From Rhodospirillales bacterium (GTDB lineage Bacteria; Pseudomonadota; Alphaproteobacteria; Rhodospirillales; Defluviicoccaceae), in assembly GCA_016712595.1 (NCBI GenBank), contig JADJQT010000002.1, positions 620,001 through 684,000 of the forward strand: DNA of 64,000 nucleotides, given 5' to 3'. The notes under the pieces were generated by a model. The model saw only the letters and a program-made list of their open reading frames with translations. It ran no database searches and was not told where the DNA came from. Of this stretch, positions 1 through 9,085 are shown one piece after another. A program made the position numbers and the translations under genes. Positions within the stretch are counted from its first letter, which is position 1, and each line of letters begins with the position of its first letter.

Positions 1-1
1 G

Positions 2-1018
2 ACCGCGCCGGGCGGACCGGTCGAGCAGATCATCGCCCGGCTGACCGGCGAGGGCGCGGCGATCACCGAGCGCGTCAGCCAGAGCGGGGCGGGCGAAACC
101 CTGGGTGCGCAGCCGGGAGGCGAGGGGGCGGCCGGCAAGTATCGCGGCGCGCAGGGACTCGATCCCGAGTTCATCGCGGCGCTGGAAAAGCAGTTTGGCT
201 TCGATAAACCGCTCTACGAGCGCTTCTGGTTGATGCTCAAGCACTACGCCGTGTTCGACTTCGGCGAGAGCTACTTTCGCAACCGCAAGGTCGTCGACCT
301 GGTGCTCGACAAGATGCCGGTATCGATCTCGCTGGGGCTGTGGACGACGCTGATCACCTACCTGATCTCCATTCCCCTCGGCATCCTCAAGGCGGTGCGT
401 GACGGCACCCGCTTCGACGTCGCCACCTCGGTCGCGGTCATCGTCGCCAACGCCATTCCGGCGTTCCTCTTCGCCGTGCTGCTGCTCGTCGTCTTCGCCG
501 GCGGCAGCTACGTGCAGTGGTTCCCGCTGCGTGGCCTGACCTCCGAGAGCTGGGCGGATCTGTCTTGGCCGGCGCGCATTGCCGACTACTTCTGGCACTT
601 GGTCCTTCCGATCACGGCGATGGTCATCGGCGGCTTCGCGACATTGACGATGCTGACCAAGAACTCGTTCCTCGATCAGATTAACCAGCAGTACGTGCTG
701 ACGGCGCGGGCAAAGGGCCTTTCGGAGAAGCGGGTGCTCTACGGCCACGTCTTCCGCAACGCCATGTTGATCGTCATCGCCGGCTTTCCCTCGGCCTTCA
801 TCGGCATCCTTTTTACCGGCACCGTGTTCATCGAGATCATCTTCTCGCTCGATGGCCTCGGCCTGCTCGGCTTCGAGGCTGCCTTCCAGCGCGACTATCC
901 GCTGATGTTCGGCACGCTTTACTTCTTCTCGCTCGTCGGCCTCGTCCTCAATCTCGTCGGCGACGTGATGTACACCATCGTCGATCCGCGCATCGACTTC
1001 GAGGCACGGCAGGCATGA
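2..1018 (+). CDS. yejB: YejB-type peptide ABC transporter permease (5' end cut off)
   Basis: Inner-membrane permease of an oligopeptide (Yej, microcin C-type) ABC importer. The reading frame is open from base 2, so the N-terminus lies outside the window; 338 residues are visible and YejB proteins are usually about 360. The frame begins with the APGGP-type segment normally found just after the first membrane helix. Several hydrophobic segments follow, and the cytoplasmic EAA loop that contacts the ATPase is recognisable as ARAKGLSEKRVLYGHVFRNA. The stop overlaps the yejE start as ATGA, which indicates translational coupling. The binding protein gene yejA is expected upstream. The call is firm at family level; the transported peptide cannot be read from the sequence. 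Confidence 0.9.
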   Translation, partial: TAPGGPVEQIIARLTGEGAAITERVSQSGAGETLGAQPGGEGAAGKYRGAQGLDPEFIAALEKQFGFDKPLYERFWLMLKHYAVFDFGESYFRNRKVVDLVLDKMPVSISLGLWTTLITYLISIPLGILKAVRDGTRFDVATSVAVIVANAIPAFLFAVLLLVVFAGGSYVQWFPLRGLTSESWADLSWPARIADYFWHLVLPITAMVIGGFATLTMLTKNSFLDQINQQYVLTARAKGLSEKRVLYGHVFRNAMLIVIAGFPSAFIGILFTGTVFIEIIFSLDGLGLLGFEAAFQRDYPLMFGTLYFFSLVGLVLNLVGDVMYTIVDPRIDFEARQA

Positions 1019-2181
1019 GCGGCCGGGAACACATGATCCCTTCGGCACAAGGACGGCCGAACGACCGCTTCCTCGGCTTCAAGATCACGCCGCTCACCCG
1101 CCGGCGCATCGATGCGTTCAAGGCCAACCGCCGCGGCGCCTTTTCGCTGGCGATCTTTTCGGTGCTGTTCATCATCAGTCTGTTCGCCGAGCTGATCGCC
1201 AACGACCGGCCGATCCTCGTCGTCTACGACGGCGACTTCTACACACCGTTTCTCAAAGCATATCCAGAGACCACCTTCGGCGGCGAATTTCCCACCGAAG
1301 CCGACTATACCGACCCGGCGGTCAAGCAGCTCATCGCCAAGCACGGCTGGATGCTCAATCCACCAATCCCTTACAGCTATCGCACCGTTGCCTGGGAGCT
1401 GAGCCTTCCCGCCCCCTCGCCGCCGGATGCGACCCACTGGCTCGGCACTGACGATCAGGCGCGCGACGTGCTGGCGCGCACGATTTATGGCTTCCGGCTG
1501 TCGGTGCTGTTCGGCTTTACCCTGACACTCGTCTCGGCGGTGGTGGGCGTCGCCGCCGGCGCGGTGCAGGGCTACTTCGGCGGTTGGATCGATCTCACCT
1601 TCCAGCGGTTCATGGAGGTATGGTCGTCGGTGCCGACCCTCTATGTGCTGATCATCCTCGCCAGCATTGTCGAGCCGACCTTCTGGTGGCTGCTGGGGAT
1701 TCTGCTGCTGTTCTCATGGATGAGCCTTGTCGGCGTCGTCCGTGCCGAGTTCCTGCGCGCCCGCAATTTCGACTACGTCCGCGCCGCTCGCGCGCTGGGC
1801 GCCTCTGATCCGGTGATCATCGTCCGCCACGTGCTGCCCAATGCGGTGGTGGCGACGATGACTTTCCTGCCGTTCATCCTCGCCGGCTCGGTCACTGCGC
1901 TCACCGGCCTCGACTTCCTCGGCATCGGCCTGCCGCCCGGCTCACCGTCACTGGGCGAGCTGCTGGCTCAGGGCAAGGCCAACCTCCAGGCACCCTGGCT
2001 GGGATTCACCGGCTTTTTCGTCATCGCCCTGATGCTGTCGTTGCTGATCTTCATTGGCGAGGCGGTACGCGACGCCTTCGATCCGCGCAAGGCAATCGCT
2101 ACCAGTCCGCCGGCTCTGGGTCTGTCCGGCGGTATCGCCGCGCCGGCCCACCAGCCCCCGCAAGCGGCAGGGGGGCGGTAA
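1015..2181 (+). CDS. yejE: YejE-type peptide ABC transporter permease
   Basis: Second inner-membrane permease of the Yej importer, 388 residues. It has an N-terminal membrane helix around residues 42-62 and a long periplasmic stretch rich in Tyr, Pro and Asp that is typical of YejE. A five-helix permease core with an EAA loop (RAARALGASDPVIIVRHVLP) follows. The start ATG overlaps the yejB stop by four bases, so the two permeases are probably made in equal amounts as a heterodimer. A gap of about 345 bases separates it from the ATPase gene yejF, unusual for this operon, and a small gene lies on the opposite strand there. Confidence 0.93.
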   Translation: MSGREHMIPSAQGRPNDRFLGFKITPLTRRRIDAFKANRRGAFSLAIFSVLFIISLFAELIANDRPILVVYDGDFYTPFLKAYPETTFGGEFPTEADYTDPAVKQLIAKHGWMLNPPIPYSYRTVAWELSLPAPSPPDATHWLGTDDQARDVLARTIYGFRLSVLFGFTLTLVSAVVGVAAGAVQGYFGGWIDLTFQRFMEVWSSVPTLYVLIILASIVEPTFWWLLGILLLFSWMSLVGVVRAEFLRARNFDYVRAARALGASDPVIIVRHVLPNAVVATMTFLPFILAGSVTALTGLDFLGIGLPPGSPSLGELLAQGKANLQAPWLGFTGFFVIALMLSLLIFIGEAVRDAFDPRKAIATSPPALGLSGGIAAPAHQPPQAAGGR

Positions 2182-2526
2182 TGGCGGAGCGGCCAAGACG
2201 CACGCGTTTCGGCGCGCGGCTCAGTTGGTTGCGGCGCGCCGGGCGTTGCGAAGCGAGCGGCGCATGAGTTCGTCGCCGATGGCGTCGACGACGTCGATGC
2301 CCATCGCCATCACGTCGCTCGACCATGGATCGGCGGACCCGGCGATGGCCGAGATCATTTCGCGGAGTTGGTCCTCGTCCATCGTCTTGAGTGCATCGAA
2401 CATGGCGTTCATCTCCTCGGGCGGCCGCGCTGCGGCCGGTAGTCACCCACGTGTGGTGTTTTCAGCCCCAGACTGGCGCAAGAAGATTACGAAAGCGTTT
2501 GCATTACCCATGCCGTGGGGCGACGG
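2182..2526. other. yejE-yejF intergenic region
   Basis: A 345-base gap inside what is otherwise a tight operon. It holds the small minus-strand gene at 2221-2403 and about 110 bases of non-coding DNA before yejF. I see no clear promoter or terminator. Confidence 0.5.
2221..2403 (-). CDS. Small hypothetical protein inside the yej operon, opposite strand
   Basis: A 60-residue acidic, helical-looking protein with no membrane segment and no family I recognise. The first possible ATG is at 2412, but the purine-rich site GAGGAG abuts it directly. That site sits nine bases before a second in-frame ATG at 2403, so the shorter start is preferred. The amino-acid composition is balanced (MFDALKTMDEDQLREMIS at the N-terminus), unlike the arginine- and proline-rich translations of spurious frames in this GC-rich DNA. 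It lies convergent to yejE and divergent from yejF. Existence is moderately likely; function unknown. Confidence 0.5.
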   Translation of the reverse strand: MFDALKTMDEDQLREMISAIAGSADPWSSDVMAMGIDVVDAIGDELMRRSLRNARRAATN

Positions 2527-4176
2527 ATGAACAACTCTGCCAGTCCGCTGGCGCACGAGCGGCCGACTTTGCTCAACGTGCGCGATCTCGCCGTTTCCTT
2601 TGGCGCCGGCGTCCGGCAGGTGGATGCGGTGAGGGGGATTTCCTTCGACGTCGGCGAAGGTGAGACGGTGGCGCTGGTCGGCGAGAGCGGCTCGGGCAAG
2701 TCGGTGACCGCGCTGTCGGCGATGCGCCTGCTGCCCTATCCGCACGCCTGGCATCCATCGGGCAGCATCCGCTTTCGCGGCGAGGAGGTGCTGGCCGCTC
2801 CGCCGGCACGGCTGCGGGCGCTGCGCGGCGAGCGCATCGCCATCGTCTTCCAGGAGCCGCTGACCTCGCTCAATCCGTTGCATTCGATCGAACGGCAGAT
2901 CGCCGAAGTGCTGCTCGTTCACCGCAAGATGAGCGAGGCCAAGGCGCGGGCCCGGGTCATCGAACTGCTGCACTTGGTTGGACTCGGCGAGGCGGAGGCG
3001 CGTTTGCGCGACCTGCCGCACACCTTCTCAGGTGGTCAGCAGCAGCGGGTGATGATCGCGATCGCGCTTGCCAACGAGCCTGACCTTCTCATCGCCGATG
3101 AGCCGACTACAGCGCTCGACGTTACCATCCAGGCGCAGATCCTGGCGCTGCTCAAGGACCTTCAGGCGCGCATGCGCATGGCGTTGCTGCTGATTACCCA
3201 TGACCTCGGCATCGTGCGCCTGATGGCGGAGCGGGTGTGCGTGATGAGCGAGGGGTTGATTGTCGAGCAGGGGCGGGTTGCCGACATCTTCGCCGCTCCT
3301 CAGCATCCCTATACCCGCAGGCTGCTGGCGAGCGAGCCGAAGGGTCGGCCGCAGCCGGGACCCGCGGACGCGCCCGAACTGATGCGCGTCGGTAACGCCA
3401 AGGTGTGGTTTCCAATTCGTCGCGGCTTCCTTCGTCGCACCGTCGGTCACGTCAAGGCGGTCGACGGTGTCTCGCTGTCCGTGCGCGCCGGGCATACGCT
3501 GGGCGTGGTCGGCGAGAGTGGCTCGGGAAAGAGCACGCTCGGCCGGGCGTTGTTGCGTCTCGGACCGTCCGAGGGCTCGATCGTCTTCGATGGCCGTGAG
3601 TTACAGACTCTTGGCTGGAGCGCCGTGCGGCCACTGCGCCGACGCATGCAGATCGTCTTTCAGGACCCTTACGGCAGCCTCAGCCCGCGGTTGACCGTGG
3701 GCGAGATCATCGGCGAGGGGCTGGCGATTCACAAGCTCGGCAGCTCGGCCGAACGCCACGGCCGTATCGAGGACGCCCTGCGGGAGGTCGGCCTCGATCC
3801 TGAGGTGCAGCATCGCTATCCACACGAGTTCTCCGGTGGCCAGCGACAGCGCGTCGCCATCGCCCGCGCCCTCGTGCTCAAACCGGATTTCATCGTGCTC
3901 GACGAGCCGACGAGCGCCCTCGATATGTCGGTTCAGGCGCAGATCGTCGAGCTTTTGCGCCGGCTACAGCAGACGCATGGCCTCGCCTACCTGTTCATCA
4001 GTCACGATTTGAAGGTGATCCGCGCGCTGGCGCACGACGTCCTGGTGATGCGCCGCGGGCGCATCGTCGAGGCCGGGCCGGCCGAGCGCATTTTCGCCGC
4101 CCCCAAGGATGACTACACGCGCACCCTCATCGCCGCGGCCTTCGATCTGCGCACCGGCGCGCCCGCAGCCGGTTGA
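2527..4176 (+). CDS. yejF: YejF-type peptide ABC transporter ATPase (two fused ATP-binding domains)
   Basis: Cytoplasmic ATPase that powers the Yej peptide importer, 549 residues from the ATG at 2527; a GTG at 2515 would add four residues. Two complete ABC domains are fused in one chain. Walker A motifs (GESGSGKS) lie near residues 52-59 and 328-336. Signature motifs FSGGQQQR and FSGGQRQR lie near 167 and 435, each followed by a Walker B segment with DEPT. Length and architecture match YejF. It follows the permeases in the same direction and would bind their EAA loops. The 3' end is only 12 bases from the convergent fghA gene. Confidence 0.93.
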   Translation: MNNSASPLAHERPTLLNVRDLAVSFGAGVRQVDAVRGISFDVGEGETVALVGESGSGKSVTALSAMRLLPYPHAWHPSGSIRFRGEEVLAAPPARLRALRGERIAIVFQEPLTSLNPLHSIERQIAEVLLVHRKMSEAKARARVIELLHLVGLGEAEARLRDLPHTFSGGQQQRVMIAIALANEPDLLIADEPTTALDVTIQAQILALLKDLQARMRMALLLITHDLGIVRLMAERVCVMSEGLIVEQGRVADIFAAPQHPYTRRLLASEPKGRPQPGPADAPELMRVGNAKVWFPIRRGFLRRTVGHVKAVDGVSLSVRAGHTLGVVGESGSGKSTLGRALLRLGPSEGSIVFDGRELQTLGWSAVRPLRRRMQIVFQDPYGSLSPRLTVGEIIGEGLAIHKLGSSAERHGRIEDALREVGLDPEVQHRYPHEFSGGQRQRVAIARALVLKPDFIVLDEPTSALDMSVQAQIVELLRRLQQTHGLAYLFISHDLKVIRALAHDVLVMRRGRIVEAGPAERIFAAPKDDYTRTLIAAAFDLRTGAPAAG

Positions 4177-4188
4177 GCGCAAGCGGGC

Positions 4189-5031
4189 TCAGGGACCGAG
4201 CAAGCGGGCGTGATGCTGGAGGTGCTCGGCGATGAACGTCGCGATGAAGTAGTAGCTGTGATCGTAGCCGTCCTGCAGGCGCAAGGTCAGCGGCACCCCG
4301 GCGGAGGCACAGGCCTTGACGAACAGCTCGGGGCGAAGCTGGACGGTGAGAAAGTCGTCGGCGGTTCCCTGATCGACGAGGATCGGCGATGCCCAGGCCG
4401 ACGACCCCACGAGCTGGCATGCGTCGTGGCCGGACCACGCCGCACGGTCGCCGCCGAGGTAACCGGTGAATGCTTTCTCGCCCCACGGCACCTCCGAGGG
4501 GGCGACGATCGGCGCGAACGCCGAGAGCGAGCGGAAGCGGGCGGGATTCTTGAACGCCACGGTCAGCGCGCCGTGTCCGCCCATCGAGTGGCCGGAAATA
4601 CCCATCCGGCCGGGATCGATGTTGAAGGCGGAGGCCACGAGGTCGGGCAGCTCCTCGGCGACGTAGCTGTACATCCGGTAGTTGGTCGACCACGGCGCTT
4701 CGCTCGCATCGAGGTAAAAGCCGGCGCCGGAGCCGAAGTCGTAAGTGTCGTCCTCACCGGGAAGGCTCAGGCCGCGCGGGCTGGTATCGGGAGCGACGAG
4801 CACCAGGCCCAGCGCCGCCGCCTCGCGCTGGGCGCCGGCCTTTTCGGTGAAGTTCGCCCAGGTGCAGGTGAGGCCCGACAACCAGAAGACCACCGGCCGG
4901 CGCTCGGCCATCGCCTGGGGCGGCAGGAAAATCGAGAACTCCATCGGCGTGCCCGTCGCCTGCGAGGCGTGGCGGAACACCGCCTGGGTACCGCCGAAGG
5001 CACGGTGGCGGCGAACGAGTTCGAGGGACAT
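4189..5031 (-). CDS. fghA: S-formylglutathione hydrolase
   Basis: Esterase-D family alpha/beta hydrolase that splits S-formylglutathione into formate and glutathione, the second step of glutathione-dependent formaldehyde oxidation. It has 280 residues, the usual family length. The nucleophile is Ser149 in GHSMGG. The acid is Asp225 or Asp226 in DQGTADDF, and the general base is His258 in YDHSYYF. A GGAG ribosome site sits seven bases before the ATG. It follows frmA after 33 bases on the same strand, so the two enzymes are co-transcribed and act in sequence. Confidence 0.96.
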   Translation of the reverse strand: MSLELVRRHRAFGGTQAVFRHASQATGTPMEFSIFLPPQAMAERRPVVFWLSGLTCTWANFTEKAGAQREAAALGLVLVAPDTSPRGLSLPGEDDTYDFGSGAGFYLDASEAPWSTNYRMYSYVAEELPDLVASAFNIDPGRMGISGHSMGGHGALTVAFKNPARFRSLSAFAPIVAPSEVPWGEKAFTGYLGGDRAAWSGHDACQLVGSSAWASPILVDQGTADDFLTVQLRPELFVKACASAGVPLTLRLQDGYDHSYYFIATFIAEHLQHHARLLGP

Positions 5032-5064
5032 CGGCAGCTCCGAAAGTGCGGCTCGCGCCGATCG

Positions 5065-6174
<1,110 letters not shown>

Positions 6175-6496
6175 CGACAATAATTCCTCGCTTGCTCCGC
6201 GCTTGGATCGCCGGCGTTCGTATCGGCGCCGGCGGTCGGTTTAGCGCGTTGATTTCCCGCGGCGAGTCTAGCATTGCGCTGCCGCCGAGGGTAGGTCCCC
6301 CGGCCGTCCGCCCTGGGCTGAACGCAACCGGCGCCGGCCGGGGCGGGGGCGATTCCTCGCCCTTGGCATTGACAGGCTTGGCAGGCGAACCAGATTTCGC
6401 TGATAAGACGGGTTTCGCGCACACGGCGCCCCGCGTTCACGCGGTCGTCGCTGCGTCGGCGGCACCGGTTCGATGTCGAGGAGGATGGAATAACGT
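6175..6496. other. Divergent frmA-hsp20 intergenic region
   Basis: A 322-base gap between divergent genes. It must hold promoters for both directions. A perfect TTGACA lies at 6369-6374, but I see no convincing matching -10 box. Possible RNA structure near the hsp20 start is listed separately. Confidence 0.5.
6441..6496 (+). promoter_or_regulatory. Possible ROSE-like RNA thermometer before hsp20
   Basis: Alphaproteobacterial small heat-shock genes often carry ROSE elements, in which a UYGCU motif masks the Shine-Dalgarno site. Here TCGCT lies at 6448-6452 and the ribosome site GAGGAGGA at 6478-6485, at a plausible distance for a final hairpin. This is only a motif match in a GC-rich leader; no fold was computed. 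Confidence 0.22.
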
Positions 6497-6976
6497 ATGC
6501 CTGCCTTCAATAGTCCGCATCTGCTCGGCTTTGATCATATCGAACGGCTGCTCGACCACGTCTCCAAGTCCTCGGGCGAGGGCTATCCACCCTACAACAT
6601 CGAACAGATCGGCGATCACGGCCTGCGAATCACCCTGGCGGTCGCCGGGTTCGGCATCGATGACCTGAACGTGTCGCTCGAGGACAAGCAGCTCGTCATC
6701 CGTGGCCGCAAGCAAGAAGACGACGGCACGCGCGTCTTTCTCCATCGCGGCATCGCCGCTCGGCAGTTCCAGCGCAGCTTCGTCATTGCCGAGGGCATCG
6801 AGGTGATCGGCGCCTCGCTCGACAAGGGCCTGCTCAACGTCGATCTGCAGCGCAAGATCCCCCAGCCGGAGATCAAGACCATCGCCATCGTTAATGGCGC
6901 GCCGGGTGACAGCGTCGCCGAAGAGCCGGGCCCATCAGCGCGCCGGCGGACGATCGACTTCGCCACCAAGAGGTGA
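6497..6976 (+). CDS. Small heat-shock protein, Hsp20/IbpA family
   Basis: ATP-independent holdase chaperone of 159 residues. The alpha-crystallin domain spans roughly residues 33-130, with the beta-strand pattern seen in rhizobial HspH/IbpA-like proteins, for example YNIEQIGDHGLRITLAVAGF and a DKGLLNVDLQRKIP segment. It binds unfolding proteins in the cytoplasm until Hsp70 or ClpB can refold them. A strong GAGGAGG site precedes the ATG. It is a single-gene unit divergent from frmA. Heat control by sigma-32 or an RNA thermometer is usual in the family but not proven here. Confidence 0.93.
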   Translation: MPAFNSPHLLGFDHIERLLDHVSKSSGEGYPPYNIEQIGDHGLRITLAVAGFGIDDLNVSLEDKQLVIRGRKQEDDGTRVFLHRGIAARQFQRSFVIAEGIEVIGASLDKGLLNVDLQRKIPQPEIKTIAIVNGAPGDSVAEEPGPSARRRTIDFATKR

Positions 6977-7112
6977 GGGGAACCAGGGGGGAGCAATTCT
7001 GACGTTTGTTGCGGCGCTGGGCGATGCCTCGGGTTGAAATTGCGCGAATCGCCAATTGCGACCGCTCGGGCGGGTACAATGCAGACATCAGAAGCGGCGG
7101 TCACGCGTTTCG

Positions 7113-7132
7113 CCGAGGCTGTTGAGAAAGTC
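7113..7132 (+). repeat. Left terminal inverted repeat of the IS element
   Basis: Pairs with 8666-8685 over 20 bases with one mismatch (G here at 7126, A in the other copy read inward). Confidence 0.88.
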
Positions 7133-7236
7133 GATGACGGCTGTGGGTTTGGGGGTGGCAGGTGTCGTAGAGGCTCGCGGTATTCGCGATTCCTTTTGCC
7201 GCCTGCGGGCGGCGAGGTTTGCGGCGACGGCGGGGT

Positions 7237-8600
7237 CTAAGCGGCGCGGAGGGTGGTTGGCGAGGGCGGCAGGACAGCCCTTGCCAGGCGTTTCAGGTTC
7301 TGGACGATGGCGGCGAGCAGGAACTCGTCGGTGGCGCCGGTGAGACCACGCGGCCTGAGCCGGGTCAGGCCCATGGTTGTCTTGGTTTCGGCGAAACGAT
7401 GTTCGATCTTCTTGCGTTCGCGGGTTGACTGGCGATAGGCGGGAGTTTCCATCAGCGAGCGGACATAGTCCCGCGCATCCTCGTTGACGTCGCGGTTGAC
7501 GCTGCGCTCCGGCGAGAGCGTGCACTGCGGCTTCAGCGGGCAGGCGGTGCAGTCGCTCTTCTTCGCCCGATACTTCAGTGTCGTTCCTTCGTAAATCCTG
7601 CCGGTCGAGCGTAGCGCCTTGCCATTCGGGCAGATGTAGAGGTCGTTGGTCGCATCAAAGGAGAAGTCCTTGCGGCTGAAGCGGCCTTCCTGTCCGATCT
7701 CGCTCTGCTCCCAGACCGGGATATGCGGATCGATGTTGCGTTTCACCAGCCAGCCCAGCATCTCGCCGGTGCCGTAGGCGACGTCGGCAGCGATCCGTCG
7801 CGGTTTGAGGCCGAACCGGTCACGGGTGGGCTCGAGCATCGTCTCGGTCGCGTCCACTTCCTTCGAGATCCGCGTCGGCGTCGCCGCCACATCGACGATC
7901 ACCGCCTCCTTCAGATCGATCAGGCAGTTGAAGCTGTAGGCGAAGGCCGCCTTGAAGCGGCCGCGCGTCGTCCAGGCGGCACACGGATCGGACGGTGAGA
8001 TCGCCTTCGGCACCCGCCGCGGATTGGTCGGCGGGGTCTCGCTGTCCAGCGCCGCAAGATACTCGGCAACCGGCCGGCGCGCCTGCTGCTCGTCCGTCCA
8101 GTCGATCGCGGCGCCGCCCGTCACCCGGTTGAAACGGCTGGCGTTCGCCTCGATGACGCTGGCATCGACGGCGAAACCCTCACCGCCAACCAGCCCCGCC
8201 GCCAGGCACGCGCGCACCACGCCTTCGAAGACCCGCCGAAACACCACGCTCTCCCGGAAGCGGCCGTGCCGGTTGACCGAGAACGTCGAATGGTCGGGTA
8301 CCGCGTCTTCCAGGCCGAGGCGGCAAAACCAGCGATAGGCGAGGTTGAGCTCGACCTCCCGGCACAGCCGGCGCTCCGAACGGATCGAATAGCAGTAGCC
8401 GACGATCAGCATCCGGATCATCAACTCCGGATCCACCGACGGACGGCCGGTGTGACTGTAGAACGGCGCGAGTTCCGCGCGCAGCCAGCCGGATCGACGA
8501 CCGCATCGATCCGGCGCAGCAAATGATCGGCGGGAATACGATCTTCCAAACAAAACTCGTAGAACAATCGCTCCTGCCGACCCTGCCGCTCGCCCATCAT
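7237..8600 (-). pseudogene. IS1182-family transposase, frameshifted
   Basis: DDE transposase broken into two frames. The start is the ATG at 8600, with GGAGG seven bases upstream. This first frame runs through the family's N-terminal FYEFCLEDRIPADHLLRRID segment to VVDPAG. One base appears to be missing near 8488-8492, because the next conserved segment (WLRAELAPFYSHTGRPSVDP) continues in another frame down to the stop at 7237. The catalytic triad is still present: Asp in FAVDAS, Asp in ADVAYG and Glu in KKIEHRF. A Cys-rich zinc-like stretch precedes the third residue. A programmed shift is possible, but the family normally has a single frame, so mutation or sequencing error is more likely. 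Confidence 0.88.
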
Positions 8601-8665
8601 CGCCGTGCCTCCGCCGCTGTAAACCCAGCGAGACGGAATCACCCCCGGAAAGCCGCTGCAACCCG

Positions 8666-8685
8666 GACTTTTTCAACAGCCTCGG
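8666..8685 (-). repeat. Right terminal inverted repeat of the IS element
   Basis: Inverted copy of 7113-7132. It marks the end of the element upstream of the transposase start. Confidence 0.88.
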
Positions 8686-8832
8686 GATAACGCGTCGGGC
8701 CGCGATGGAACGATCAAGGGCGGAATTGAAACGGCGATGCTGGCCGGCGTTGCGCGCGCTTGATCCTCTCGGGATGTTTCGATAACGTGCGCCCTCCATC
8801 GGCGGGCCAGTTCTCCCGCCGGTGCTGAGAAT

Positions 8833-8918
8833 GCGGTCGTGGCGGAATGGTAGACGCGCAGCGTTGAGGGCGCTGTGGGCGAGAGCCCGTGGAAGTTCGA
8901 GTCTTCTCGACCGCACCA
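8833..8918 (+). tRNA. tRNA-Leu (anticodon GAG)
   Basis: An 86-base class II tRNA with encoded CCA. The acceptor stem GCGGTCG pairs with CGACCGC. The anticodon loop TTGAGGG places GAG at positions 34-36, reading CUC and CUU leucine codons. The long variable arm and TTCGAGT T-loop are present. A possible promoter with TTGATC at 8760-8765 and TAACGT at 8783-8788 (17-base spacing) lies upstream. Confidence 0.97.
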
Positions 8919-8925
8919 TCCTTCC

Positions 8926-8992
8926 GGCGCCATACACTGGCGCCGAACATCGACGCCAAACAACACGGGCGCCAGCCACCGGCGCCGAACAT
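8926..8992 (+). repeat. Imperfect 42-base-period tandem repeat after tRNA-Leu
   Basis: Two units start with GGCGCCA at 8926 and 8968. Both contain the identical 12-mer GGCGCCGAACAT (8939-8950 and 8981-8992). Over the first 25 bases the units differ at three positions. The self-complementary GGCGCC blocks could also fold into short hairpins and help end the tRNA transcript. Confidence 0.6.
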
Positions 8993-9085
8993 TTGAGCGT
9001 CGATCCCGCGAAAAAGATGCGATGATGAACGCCGGACCGGTGATGGAACGCTGGCGCGCCTGGCGCCGGGCGAGGTGAGCAAGCA

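Larger units (their letters stand above)
7113..8685. mobile_element. IS1182-type insertion sequence (inactive copy)
   Basis: A 1573-base element bounded by 20-base inverted repeats at 7113-7132 and 8666-8685. They read CCGAGGCTGTTGARAAAGTC inward, with a single mismatch. It carries one transposase gene on the minus strand, interrupted by a one-base frameshift, so this copy probably cannot move by itself. No clear target duplication is visible outside the repeats. The insertion lies between hsp20 and tRNA-Leu and does not obviously break a recognisable gene. Confidence 0.88.

Noticed and set aside
6369..6407. Perfect TTGACA before hsp20 as a promoter
   Set aside because: No -10 box at 16-18 bases; the nearest TATAAT-like string is 27 bases away.
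8601..8979. N-terminal extension of the transposase second frame
   Set aside because: The frame reads through the IS end and tRNA-Leu without homology; the real start is in another frame at 8600.
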